Positions 23,431 to 35,224 of a stretch of DNA of 64,000 bases are shown here, one piece after another. A program made the translations under genes and the position numbers. Source of the stretch: Diphasiastrum complanatum (taxonomy: Eukaryota > Streptophyta > Lycopodiopsida > Lycopodiales > Lycopodiaceae). Under the pieces are notes generated by a model that was not told where the DNA came from, searched no databases, and saw only the letters and a program-made list of their open reading frames with translations. Location of the stretch: contig CM055097.1 of the NCBI GenBank assembly GCA_029204225.1, positions 37,873,106 through 37,937,105 on the forward strand, given 5' to 3'. Each line of letters starts with the position of its first letter. The stretch's first letter is position 1.

Positions 23431-23751
23431 AGAAATTGCAATGATAGAACAAATAGTTACCATTTTGGCTACAGGTGCAAAGGTCTCCTCAAAGTCTAAA
23501 CCTTTCTGCTGCTCAAAACCTCTTGCAACTAATCGTGCCTTGTACTTGTTGAGTTGCCCATCCGTTCCATACTCCGTCTTGTAGATCCACTTACATGTGA
23601 TAGGCATCTTACCATCAGGTAGCTCAACCAAGTCCCACGTTTTGTTCTTCGATATAGCCTCCATTTCTGTTTCCATAGCTGCACGCCACTCCTTGTGTTC
23701 CATTGCTTCGTTGAAAGTTTTAGGTTCTTGAGCCGTTAAGATGGATCCCAT
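23430..23751 (-). pseudogene. Copia RT N-terminus (5' half of a split pol)
   Basis: Encodes EPKTFNEAMEHKEWRAAM, ISKNKTWDLVELP, ITCKWIYKTEYG, KARLVARGFEQQKGLDFEETFAPVAK and MVTICSIIAIS: the standard start of a copia reverse transcriptase. It ends where the transposase 3' half begins. The next expected residues (LDVK..) are found at 19275 on the other strand. Confidence 0.85.
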
Positions 23752-24535
23752 TAGGGCTAGATTGTTAGCAGATCCTCATTATACCGAAATGAAAGGACTC
23801 CCCCCTGAAATAGTAGTACATCGGATTCCTCTAGAAGACAATGCTAAGCCTGTTAGGGCTAAACCTTACTGCAGTAACCCAGTCTATCGTGAGAGGATCG
23901 ATGAGGATATTAAGAAATTGATGGATGTTTCATTTATGAAGTCCAACTTATTGATTGGGTATCACCCATTGTGGTTGTACCCAAGAAAAACGGCAAGCTT
24001 CGTATCTGTATTGACCTCAAGAACCTTAATGCGGTTACGAAGAAAGACCATTTTCCCTTGCCCTTAACGACCCAAATATTAGAGGAAATGGCAGGAGCTA
24101 AAGCTTTCAGCTTATTCGATGGATTCAGCGGTTATTTCCTTGTTCAAATAGCCACTGAAGATAAACATAAAACGACTTTTGCCACAGAGAACGGCATTTA
24201 CGCTTATAATGTTATGCCTTTTGGCTTATGTAACATCCCCTCAACTTTCCAACGGGTCATGCAACTGGCCTTTCAAGATCTGTTACATCGGGTCGTGGAA
24301 ATTTATCTCGACGATCTAGGTGTACATTCTTCCGCTGATACGCACCTAGACGCCTTGGAGAAAATCTTCATTCGATGTCGTAGGTTCGGCATCTCACTAA
24401 ACCCTGATAAATGCCAAATATGGGTCACCCACGGGGTTGTACTCAGGCATATAATATCGAAGGACGGTATTTCTACCGACCCGTCAAAAATCAAGGCTAT
24501 CGTGGACATGCCCCTACCTGCAACAATGAAGGAAG
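23741..24535 (+). pseudogene. Gypsy reverse transcriptase fragment
   Basis: GLPPEIVVHRIPLEDNAKP, then after a frame change VVPKKNGKLRICIDLKNLNA, FSLFDGFSGYFLVQI, VMPFGLCNIPSTFQRVM, the catalytic box IYLDDLGVHS and NPDKCQIWVTHGVV. It breaks off at PLPATMKEADKKS near 24540, before RNase H. It is very close to the RT at 36.4-37.1 kb. Confidence 0.9.
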
Positions 24536-25080
24536 CCGACAAAAAGTCAGACTTCACAACCAAAAGCTTCAACCAGGAGATCATCAAGAATTCGATCTCA
24601 GCCTGTCCAATATACTAATGAATCTGCTCACTATTCTATTCAGGAGCCAACCACAGTTGAGGAAGCTTTGTCACAGGCTGACTCAGATCTCTGGAAAGAA
24701 GAGCAAACAGAAAGATTATCAACTACAAAGGTGTGCTCTTTATGAAATTTTTATGTAAGTCAAAGCAGCCTCAAATTTTTATGGATATTTTTATGTCATG
24801 CCTAAGAGCGTACACATCCATGGACATGAAACAACTTGTTTTTTACTCCATCCGTTCGGAACTTTTGTCCTAGTGGAAACTTCAAAAACTAGTTTTGGTG
24901 AGTAAGGGATTAAGGAAGCCCACCCTTTGAAACCATCAATAATTGAAATAGGAACCTTGTCATGGTTTTTGCAGAATTTAAGGCTTTTCACAAATATGCC
25001 ATGTTAACATAGGAAATCCTGAGTACTCGTAAAAAAGTTTCAAACTAACCTTATAAAGAACCCACAAAACTATTCTAGAA
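24536..25080 (+). pseudogene. Small copia scrap and unassigned sequence
   Basis: Near 24645-24705 one frame reads EPTTVEEALSQADSDLWKEE, the start of a copia RT linker, then homology fails. The remaining 350 bases show no gene I can name. Confidence 0.35.
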
Positions 25081-25085
25081 TTAAG

Positions 25086-25628
25086 TGTTGGGCGGGTATT
25101 GATATTTTTTATACCAACCGGGTCCCGATATTATATTTTTTTTAAAGTTTTGATACCAGTCAGGTATTAGTATCATCATGTTTGTAAATTGGTGGCTGGT
25201 ATCAAACGACCTGAGTATTGCAGGGGTGATACCACCCGAGTATAAACCTTGGTATAAGTATATGATTTTTTTAAAAAAATTAGCCATCTTATAAAGGGTA
25301 GCATGCATTTAATGAGAAGCATGACCTTTTTAAATGTAAAATGCATATGATTTCAAAGGTCAATACTTTGTTGGTGCCCACCAATGTCTTTGAGACACCA
25401 TAAATAATATGTTTTGCATATGTAAATTTGGAAACTAACTAAGAACGGATATCATATCGATACCATGTCAAACTCAAATTTTTTGCCCCTAATCCGGGTA
25501 TCGATATGTGCATTGATGGGCTAAAACCAGCCCGCCGACTGTAGTATCACAAAATCATATATCGGGCGGGAATGTTCTACTATACCATTGTTGATATCAC
25601 CCGGGCACCTATATACCCTGCCCAACAT
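25086..25628. mobile_element. Non-autonomous inverted-repeat element (MITE-like)
   Basis: About 543 bases bounded by TGTTGGGCGGGTAT and the complement of ATACCCTGCCCAACA. The interior repeats GATACC and CGGGTAT words in both orientations. There is no coding capacity and I could not find a clear target duplication. It ends about 430 bases before the diterpene synthase start codon, so it may lie in that gene's promoter. Confidence 0.55.
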
Positions 25629-25691
25629 TGGATCAAACCTTAAAACCTAAGATTTATAACTAAAACCAGTTGATTTTGAGCCAAATTACAA

Positions 25692-25738
25692 ACCTATAAA
25701 TCTAAAATGAAACATAAAAAAATAAACCTATAAATCAA
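25692..25738 (+). promoter_or_regulatory. Possible TATA region of the diterpene synthase
   Basis: Two CCTATAAATC words about 37 bases apart, roughly 330-370 bases before the chosen ATG. Plausible TATA boxes, but the AT-rich context makes chance matches common. Confidence 0.25.
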
Positions 25739-26060
25739 CAATTGGGCTATTTGTATTTGTGGGTTTTTAGGGAGCACTCTAAATCCTTCTAGTATGTGCA
25801 ACAAATTTCAAAACACAAGACTCTTGGACTTTAGACTCTAGTGCTTGAAATATGCATCTTGGTTTGGAGGGGGAATCTTCAGCTTGAAACCAAAATTTCT
25901 TTGGATGCCAACTTCCAAGAGCGAATGAGAATGAATAAAGAAAGAGTAGAAGAGTAGTGGGCTTTCTCAATCTTCCTTTATGTTGCACTCAGATCTGCGG
26001 AATTTTGGGTCTCGACCAACTTCTCATGCTTGTACAGATAGGAAGTGGGCGTGTGGCGGA

Positions 26061-29000
26061 ATGGCGATCATGTACACCAACAGTAGTATAAACTCTACTG
26101 GTTTCTTCAGTGTTCCGAGACTGTCAAGCAAAGGCTCTGGTTTCTATCGCATACAGCCATTTCAAGCAAAATGTAAACATTCAATGCTTTACTTGGGCAT
26201 GGAGATTAAGAGGCGCCCACTTACGGGTAAGCTACAAACTGTCATTCTGGTATACTTATAACTAACTATAATGACATTGTCTGAACTTCAGGCTGTTATG
26301 AACAGTATTTCTAGGATAGTTGATCAGGCTAAGATTATGGAAGGCAAGGTTCATTATGTAGTGAGGTACTCTTGATCTTCAATCTTTTTATTAGTTATCA
26401 TTTAATCTGTGGGATTCTTCAGTTTTATTTTCAGAGCTTCAGATGAAAACCCTCAAAGGCTACACGGTGATTGTTTAGCTTGTAACATCCGAAAACGGGA
26501 TGAAAGAAAGAGATGCCAGATACTGCTTGGAGTCCAATTTGCCGTAACTCACACTCACTACAGTTGGCTATGTTGTAGAGCTATAGATCCTTATTCCGGA
26601 CCGCCTGATAATACCAACTCGTTCAACTCCCTCATTAGTCTTTAAGACACAAGCAAACCAATCACGTTCATTTTTGTTCTGGAGCATGCATCCCTTCGCA
26701 CAGAATCCATACACAAGGCAATTTCGCCTACTAATCTTAGTCCCAGCATCAAGCATCTGCAACAGGTCTAGTCACAAATTCTTATTATGGTTCAACTGTA
26801 CTGTTGCTACAGACAGGCTTCCGGCATCCACAGTTGTTATCGAGAGTCTCAGTCAGAAATTGCCTCTTTGCACTTGTCTGACTTTTTCTTATGTTGGATC
26901 TCCAAGGACACCAACATATTGTTTCAAGACAGACTTTTGATTAAATTTTCCAAGTGTGTCTATCCCAGATTATGTTATTTTCACTGCGGCTGAGTATAAA
27001 TTGTTCACCACTTTTTGTTTCTTATATTATCTGCAGTAAGAAGCACAACTCCTACAGAGTTCACTCGAATTGGAGAGTACGGCACCCGAGAAGTAGAAAC
27101 CAAACCAGCTTTAACTGAAATCATTCAGGTATTTCCTTGTTGGAAATATTTCTCTATTAGAAAGCATGAGATTCTTCATCGACTTAAACTAGCTATATTA
27201 TACCAGCGGCTGATTATATCTTTTGTTAATCATATCGGAATCCCCAGGATAATTTGCCTAGGGGACGATTGGAGGACCTGGTTGAAACAGTAAGAAAGAT
27301 GTTACGCTCGATGGACGATGGCGATATATCAATATCTGCTTACGATACCGCTTGGGTTGCGGTCGTGCCTTCTTTGGATGAAGGCTCTGAAGGGCCTCAG
27401 TTTCCGAAGTGCGTGGAGTGGATAATCCACAATCAGCTACCTGACGGCTCATGGGGAGACCCACACTTTTTCCTAGCCTTCGATCGAATATGTTCTACGC
27501 TTGCGTGCGTTGTAGCCTTGTCGACTTGGAAAGTGGGCAGTGCCAACGTTCAAAAAGGCTAGCTTATACTTGACTTGTACTGGGAAGCCAATATTATTGT
27601 TGAAATTCAATACCAGCTTATTGCTTTTGTGAACATTTTCTAAAATTTGATTCACATGACTAGGGGTAAGTTTCATTCACCGCGAATTGCAAGCAATGGA
27701 GCTGGGCGATGATGTCACTCACATGCCAGTAGACTTTGAGATAGTCTTTCCTGCAATCTTAGAGAAAGCAAAAAGCTTAAACATCGAAATTCCTTATAAT
27801 GCACCAATTATAAAGCGAATCTTGGCAATGAAAGAGGAGAAGCTTAAAAGGTGAAGTTTTGATATCCCTCATAGATACAAGCATATTTTCATTTTGGAGA
27901 AAGAGATATTGCAGATCACAAGCTTCCAAAATAGTAAACGCACTGTGAAGGCTAAATTTACTAGTAGAACCAGCAATAAGAATCTTGACATTACGCGGTT
28001 GATTGTCTTGCGTGTTGTTGCCATGCTGATCCATGATGTCAGTACAGAATATCCATCAACAAATTGCATGAAACTCCTAGTGCTCTCTTATACTCCTTAG
28101 AAGGGCTGAGTCATCATGTGGATTGGACAAAGATTCTGAGACTCAAGTTCAAAAATGGGTCGTTTTTTAATTCGCCTGCATCAACGGCATGCGTTCTCAT
28201 GCATACCCGTGATCGTAGTTGCCAAGAATATTTGAGCTCAATACTACAAAAATTTGGCAGTGCAGGTGAGCTTAATATGACTTTTATGTATATTAGTGTA
28301 GCACATAAGGTCAGAACAGGGAGGGAATTCTTTGTGTTTCAGGATTCAGAACATATGCAAGCTGAAATTCCTTTCCTTTGAAAACTAGTGCAGTTCCAAA
28401 TGCATACCCTGTGGACCTATTCGAACGTTTATGGGTCGTGGATCGGCTTGAGCGTCTTGGGATCTCTCGCTACTTTAAGCAAGAGATCAGAGATGCACTT
28501 GATTACGTGTACAGGTGAATTTATCTTTTTCATTTATTTGTTAAGCTAAGATGACGATAGATTAAGATCCTCCAGTTTTAGGTGTTGTCAAGCTTCGACT
28601 ATGTGAAATGCTTAAAATCAGGGACCTGGTTCATCCAACGTCATAGCTCTCACGAAGGAAGTGAATCGTTTGTTGAATAAGCCGCAGATACTGGACGCCC
28701 AAGGGAATAGGTTGGGGACGGGAAACCTCTGTACAAGACGTAGACGACACAGCTATGGCGTTCCGCCTTCTTCGACTCCATGGATATGATGTCTCTGCTG
28801 GTAAATTTAGCCCTTGGTGAATGTCTATCCATATCAATCTACTGTGTAACTAGCCAGAAAATACGAGTTAAGTCGGATATTGTTGGCAGATGTTTTCAGT
28901 CACTTCGAGAAGGATGGAGAATTTTTCGCGTTCTATGGACAAATAGGCCAAGCAACTGCTGGTATGCTTCATCTGTATGGGGCTTCTCAGTTACAGTTTC

Positions 29001-31028
29001 CTGAGGAAGTAATTCTTGAAGAAGCAAAGTTATTTACAAGAAATTTTTTGGAACGATCGCGGCGCAATGGCAATACTCTCTCTGACAAGTGGGTTATAAA
29101 GAAGGATTTAGCTGAAGAGGTATGGTCATGTTTATATATTTCCTGATCTAATATGAAGCGCAGGCAAAACAAACTTTTCTTTCATGTAGAATTGGCATCT
29201 TGAAGCCCTATGAACTTGTTACAGGTTAACTTTGCTCTCGATTTTCCTTGGTGCGCCACATTGCAACGAATTGAGACCTGGAAATACATGCAATTGTATG
29301 GAACAAACGATCCGTGGATAGGAAAAAGTGTCTATAGGTGAATACAGATTTACAAATTACGAATCGATGTTGATATTCAATACAATGTGCTGCCACACAT
29401 GCGATTTTTAACCTGTAATAGGTTTACAGGTCTATCTTCACTTAAGATAATTGAGTGCCGTTGACTTTTTACAGAATGAACAAGATCAGCAATGACATAT
29501 TCTTAAATCTAGCGAAGGCCGATTGTAACTTGTGCCAATCCAACTTTCAAAAGGAGTTACAACAGATTTACAGGTCTAGCCCGCTGTGCCACCTGTTACT
29601 TATAAGTTGAAGTGTTGGTTTAAATGTTAATATAAACAGAGAGGACATGTTATGCATGTTGACATTATATATAGATTCTGTACTCGGAAATCAAAACTAG
29701 AACATAGACCTTTTCACGTCCTTAAGAACTAGAACATCTTTCGTCACGAGTCCAGATTTTACTCTTTACAGTTGGAACCAAGAGATGCAATTTTCGAAAC
29801 TGGAATTTTCTCGTCAGAAGGCACTTGAATGCTACTTTACAGCTGCAGCAACATCATTTGAACCCGAAATGGCGTGTATGCGATTCGTTTGGACACGCTG
29901 CTGTGTTCTAACGACTGTTATTGACGATCTTTTTGATGTTGGAGCTTCTTTGAATGATCTGAAAAAGTTTGTGACTGCTGTCAAAAGGTAAAGAAAAAAT
30001 TACATCAGTACTTCGTAGTTAGCAATAGCATTTATGCATGTGTGTGGGCTGTAAGAAACTACCAAAGCTGAAATAGCTCCTGTTTTCAGCTGGAATTTAT
30101 CAGCTCTTGACAATTTGTCTGCGGACATGAAAACTGTATTCGCTGGACTTTACAATACCACCAATGACATTATTCAAGAAGGGATACGCTACCAAGGGAG
30201 CAACAATATTAGCGCACATCTACATAAAATTGTAGGTCATTCCTCACACTCATTTTTCCTTCATTACAGAACTTTTCAAGCCGCTCGCTCCGACATGTGA
30301 ATTCTTGATACAATCACTTCTTTTAGATAAAGTACAGGTTTCACAGATCAAAAGCTCAGTTCTAATTAGCGTCTTGTCTTTACAGTGGATACGCTTGGTT
30401 GAGTCATTCCTGAAGGAGGCTGAGTGGACGCAATCAGGACAGCAGCCTACGATACAGGAGTACACGAATGTCTCTCAGATCTCAATAGCACTAGAGCCTA
30501 TTGTACTCACGTCAGCTTACTTTGTAGGAGAGTTATTGACTGATGAAATCGTGGCGCACCCAGATTACGAAAGAGTAATGCAACTCGTGAGCCGTTTGGG
30601 CCGTCTACTAAATGATATCCAAGGATATAAGGTAAGCAAAGTCTGATCATCGGCTCCTCTATGAAAAACATTCTGCCACAGGAATCACTTTTTAACTTAG
30701 TAAGACAAACCAACACTACATACTGCTATATTTGTTTCTGCAGAGGGAGTCACAGCAAGGAAAACCCAGTAGCATTTCCATTTATATGAGAGAGTACCAA
30801 ATTACTGAGGAGGAGGCAATCTACAAGGTTCAGAATGAGACTGATTACACAATGAAACAGCTTGTTTCTGAGGTTATAAGGCCCACAAAAGTTCCCAGAG
30901 CATGCAAGCAGTTGCACCTCAACTTGGCAAAAATACTGCATTTCATGTATGCTGAGACTGATGGGTTTTCTTCCAACACAGCAATGAAAAACTATGTCAA
31001 GGGCATTCTTTTTGATCCAGTGGAATAG
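26061..31028 (+). CDS. Bifunctional (class II/class I) diterpene synthase
   Basis: Spliced gene predicted to cyclise geranylgeranyl diphosphate to a copalyl-type diphosphate, then ionise it to a diterpene in plastids. Proposed exons: 26061-26226, 26320-26365, 26435-26466, 27037-27128, 27248-27557, 27664-27850, 28048-28265, 28394-28514, 28688-28800, 28890-29119, 29225-29337, 29475-29573, 29772-29987, 30090-30231, 30386-30631, 30744-31028. The sum is 2616 bases, one open frame of 871 residues, the usual size for two-domain gymnosperm and moss enzymes. Motifs: SAYDTAWVA near the start; class II DVDD (28737-28748); class I DDLFD (29923-29937); NDIQGYKRE split over 30611-30749 (the NSE/DTE box). 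Residues 1-55 are Ser/Arg-rich, like a plastid transit peptide. The exon 1/2 join is uncertain: the better acceptor at 26291 is out of frame, and an ATG at 26298 is an alternative start. The intron after 27557 uses GC instead of GT. Either CPS/KS for gibberellin-type precursors or a specialised-metabolism enzyme is possible. Confidence 0.9.
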
Positions 31029-31059
31029 CTCAGTCATGAGCTTTGAAGAAGCTACACAA

Positions 31060-31142
31060 AAATCTCATAACGGGCCCTGAAGGGCCCGTTATCTGACGTT
31101 ATGGTCAGATGGGCACACGTTATGGTCAGATGGTGCCCTTCA

Positions 31143-31173
<31 letters not shown>

Positions 31174-32012
31174 GAGAGAGAGATAAGGTGTGATCGATAA
31201 GAGAGGGCGTGTAGACAGACAGATTAGAACTTGAGCTTGGCTGTGTTGAATGCCCACAATGTAGGTGCAATGGATGTCTGAGATGGTAAGGAGTGATGGT
31301 CGGAAGGAGTCTGGAAATAACGTCTCCAAAGCTTTATAAACATTCAAGTCGCACTGTCTCATCCATAAGAGATCTAAGTGAAATGTATCTGAATGTTCAG
31401 TTAACTCAGTCGAAATTGAATGTCTCTATTCTCTGGTTGGTTTGAGGCAGATGCACTGAGATTAATTCGAGCTTTCAAGGTTGAGAATGAGCTAGCAATA
31501 ACGTAATGTCTGATATAAATAATGATACTGATACTTAGGATTTAGCTTATCAGAATCGCAACTGCTCAATGTACAACTCTCACTAAGGCTTTGATAAACG
31601 GCATGAAATATGAGGGGCGAGTGCTTCTGTGATAGCAAATACTTCTTTGTGTGTTTGTACAGAGACTGCAATGCATGAGTGTCTGTATCATAAACGAGAT
31701 TGTCAGATCACAAGAAAGTTATCAGTGGCAATAACAATGATGCGAGCATTTTCCCCACATTATGTTGATGACCTGCATTAGGTGATAGGTAGACATTAAT
31801 AGGAGTTACCTGACAGAAAGTGGATTACCAAAAGCTCACGAAACGCCTGCACCTTTCACTTTTGAAAGGTTAGAATTTATGCCATTCAAAGCTGCCTTAC
31901 TAAAAATAGTAAGGCAGATTATGGCATTTAATGCGTCCAAGTTTAATGAATAATTAGCAACAGCTGACCATAACGTATTAGATAACGGCCCTGGACCGTT
32001 TTGAGATTTTGG
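31060..32012. mobile_element. Inverted-repeat element 1 downstream of the synthase
   Basis: About 950 bases with terminal inverted repeats of nearly 50 bases: AAAATCTCATAACGGGCC..CGTTATGGTCAG on the left and its imperfect complement CTGACCATAACGT..GAGATTTT on the right. The left arm holds a perfect GGGCCC TGAA GGGCCC hairpin. A (GA)n tract lies at 31144-31183. No coding capacity. It begins about 30 bases after the synthase stop codon, so it may supply part of its 3' UTR. Confidence 0.65.
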
Positions 32013-32046
32013 GGGGCCAGCCCGGGAGGGCGAGCCCTCCCCAAAA
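32008..32046. repeat. Perfect palindrome between the two elements
   Basis: TGAGATTTTGGGG and CCCCAAAATCTCA form 13-base arms around a GC-rich loop where element 1 ends and element 2 begins. Confidence 0.7.
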
Positions 32047-32905
32047 TCTCATAACTGGCCAGCGTCCGTTCTCTCATGTTATGGTCAGATGGTGCCCTTC
32101 ACGGATCTGAGATTTGAGAGAGATAAATTGAGAGGGGGCGGAGAGAGAGATATATATGAGAGAGAGCGAGAGAGATACAGAGAATGCACACGGATCTGAG
32201 GCGGAATGGGCTAGGTATAGGCAGTCGTACCAGTTGATGCAGTCCTCCTGCATGCTTTTCCACAAAAGCTCATCCATCTCTAACTTACCCAAACGATCCT
32301 GAAAGAAAGATCCTCACAGAAAACAACGCAGACAGTGCCCACGTCTCCATTAGCAACAAAAGCCTTCAAAAAATGAGATCTTCAAAAGCCTTTCTATAAC
32401 CTTCCTATCGATAACGCTATCATCAACAGCCAAAACGTGAAGCTCTGATGTCACTGGCGCAGGAGATGGACGGTGTTGGGACTTGGCATCTATTTTTGGA
32501 GAATTGTTTGTTGTTCCCATCTTCATTGCAGATTACATACAAGTATACTTGTTTATTGTCTTGCTTATGTAGCCAAATAATTTTATCAGCAGAGCTAAAT
32601 GCTATCTCAGATATTTCAACTACAACAGTCAGCAGGACTAAGCGACCTCCACCTTTCTTATAAACCTTTGTTTGTGCCTGTGCGATCCTTGATCATGAAG
32701 TGTGAGATACAAGATTGAGAAAGGAGATGATGGTGTTGCCCGCTGAAGCCTCTTTGTCTCGCGAAACGCCTGCACCTTTCACTTTTGAAAGATAGAAACG
32801 CGTGCACCCTTCAAAGCTTTGTTACTAAAAATAGTAATGTCCATTATGGCATATTAACCATCTTGTTTTCTGTGAATAAATGGCACCATCTGACCATAAC
32901 GGTCA
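32037..32905. mobile_element. Inverted-repeat element 2, relative of element 1
   Basis: Left end CCAAAATCTCATAACTGGCC then GTTATGGTCAGATGGTGCC; right end GGCACCATCTGACCATAAC at about 32882-32900. Its 3' third (CGCCTGCACCTTTCACTTTT, TACTAAAAATAGTAA) closely matches 31848-31930 in element 1, so the two are paralogues in tandem. A GA-rich tract spans 32115-32180. The outermost right arm is missing. Confidence 0.6.
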
Positions 32906-34149
32906 CTTAAAAAGACTTTCCAAAGCATAGAAGATTGTCTTTGCATTTTGTGCTGAAAATAATTTTATGTGAGGGGGAAGGTCCGCTTCCAAGGCCCTTC
33001 CGCCCAGGAACGGGATTCCGCCAAGGGTGGTAGCCCGAGGCGGACGCCCCTTCCTTGGGGGAATGGCCGCGGAAGGAGACCTTCCTCCACGTGAAATCAG
33101 GTCCGAGGTTTGCAGAATGTTATGTAAATCTTGCAATTCTGAACAGAATGTTATGTAAATCTTGCAATTCTTTAACTCATAGTTAAGTATACCTTCTATG
33201 GTATAGTTGAACATATTTTCAGTCTAATCGTAAACTAGACCCTTTCGCGGGAGCGATGCACCTATTGTTTTAGAGGTGTGTTTGTTCGCCCCGTAGAACA
33301 TATATTGATCTCACACTTCAGTCTCAATCATCGAGAGAGAAGAGTTTATGCTCATGTAAGAGATTGAAGAAGTGAATAGAGTTCTATGAGTTATTCTCTC
33401 TTATCTCTGTTCTCCGCATTGTTGAGTGTGAGTGATCTTGAGTCTGCTAATAATCTCTAACGCATTTCATGAATTACTCTCTGATCAGACAGATGCTCTA
33501 TTGCATTACAATCATTTGTTGTGTTTCCGTGAAGCATGCTCTAAAGAACTGTCTTTAAACCATCTTATTCGTCTGTCGCGAATACTTTCTTTTTGGCACT
33601 CGAATAACGACTATCTTTGGTACAATCTAGCACGATCATTGAATAAAGTTGTATGTATACATATGAGATGACGGTCCTTGTCTGAAGGAATAAGTCTCTG
33701 ATCTGTCTTCCTGATTGGCATTGACATAAGTTTCTAACGTATTCTAAAACTCTTCGTGTTCTTTAACCATTAAGTTGGACTTTAGTTGTTGAGGACTTCT
33801 GTCTAGAAATGAATAGTTCGCGAACGCGATTAATTAATTGTCTACACAGTCGCGAATATCGAACAATTCTTGATTCTCTGTTGACACCTTAATCAGCCAG
33901 AGTGTAGTACCGCTGTACTACTCTGATAACATCTCATCTGTAGAATGCGCTTCATCCAATTCGATAGAGGCCAGATTGTTGTTCTGAATTTATTAACACT
34001 ACCCATCCCATTAATGTCTGTCAACAACCAGAATAACACTCAAAACCACTTGCCATAATTGTACCAAAAACATAACTTTCTAACGTTGTCCTCTGTGGAA
34101 ACGACATTATTTACTATAAAATCTATATTAACCCTATTGGTATAGTACG
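32906..34149. other. Gene-free region with a GC-rich patch and a short duplication
   Basis: A GC-rich stretch (32975-33085) stands out from AT-rich surroundings. A 28-base unit, AGAATGTTATGTAAATCTTG plus the next few bases, is repeated directly at about 33115 and 33146. Between 33230 and 34030 I see no gene, only scattered TCGCGAA words. Confidence 0.4.
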
Positions 34150-34800
34150 ACATTAAGATAAGAAAGTTATGGTAGATCAAAGATTTATAGTACAAGATAA
34201 GCATTTGATGACACGACACTTGATTATGTGGAATATCTCCACCACGCGAAGATCTGCATTTTGGTAAACAAAACTTGTCTATTCTCGCGTCATGATGATA
34301 TGCCACATCATCATATTCTATGCAAAGAGTAGATCAATTTTTCTTTTGACCTCATCTCTATCAGAATTCAAATAAGAAAGTTATGGTAGATCAAAGATTT
34401 ATAGCACAAGATAAGCATTTGATGATGTGGCATTTGATGATGTGGAATATCTCCACCACGCGAGGATCTGCATTTTGGTAAAAAAAAACTCGTCTATTCT
34501 CGCGTCATCATCGATATGGCACATCATCAAAATCTTTAATTAGCCATAACTTTCTTATTTGAACTCGGATGGAGATGAAGTAAAAAGCAAAAATGATCTA
34601 CTCTTCATGTAGAATCCATTGGAGTATATCCACCATGCCACGATTTGCATTCTGGTACCAAAAAACTGGTCTAATCTCGTGTCATGGCGATATGCCACAT
34701 CATCAAAATCTTTGATTAGCCATAACTTTCTTATTTGAACTCGGATAGAGATGAGCTAAAAAGAAAAAATGATCTACTCTTCACGTAGAATCCATTGGAA
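34150..34800. repeat. Direct and inverted repeat cluster
   Basis: AAGAAAGTTATGGTAGATCA appears at about 34161 and 34373 with a following 150-base unit (TCCACCACGCGA..GCATTTTGGTA); its complement (CCATAACTTTCTTATTTGAA) appears at about 34546 and 34722. Words such as GTCATGGCGATATG and CGCGTCATCATCGATATGG echo the TATCG..ACGCG repeats of the DNA transposon, so this may be a third relic of that family. Confidence 0.55.
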
Positions 34801-35224
34801 TGATCACATCTTGCTTATGATTCTATAAAAATATAAAAAATGTCTAGAAAATCTATTGTTGTTCTACTCATCCGTAGTTTAATGGCTGATGTTGTTGTTG
34901 TAGATGATGTTTTGCAGCTTCTTGCACGTTGGCCCTCTTTAAAACATGTAAGTTTGTTTAACTATGTTTTGCTCAAAATATATTACGACTAACCATAAGT
35001 TTTAAGAGTCGGGCAGTCAGGAGTCTTGTGGGCAGCAAGTATTGTCAAATCAAAACTCCAGAACTTGCCCAACGGGAGTTTCGAAATGTTCAAAAATTTT
35101 ACCGAAAAATGCCAAATTTTTTCAGACCGAAAAACAATGTTGCGTTCCTTCAGAAGTGTAAAAACGTTAGTGGGCCACATGTATATTGAATAGTTGAATA
35201 GTCAATAAAAGCATCTTGAGAAAC

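Noticed and set aside
26568-26762. Reverse-strand Cys-rich 64-codon frame within the synthase
   Set aside because: Lies inside intron 3 of the synthase, has no family resemblance and no supporting splice sites.
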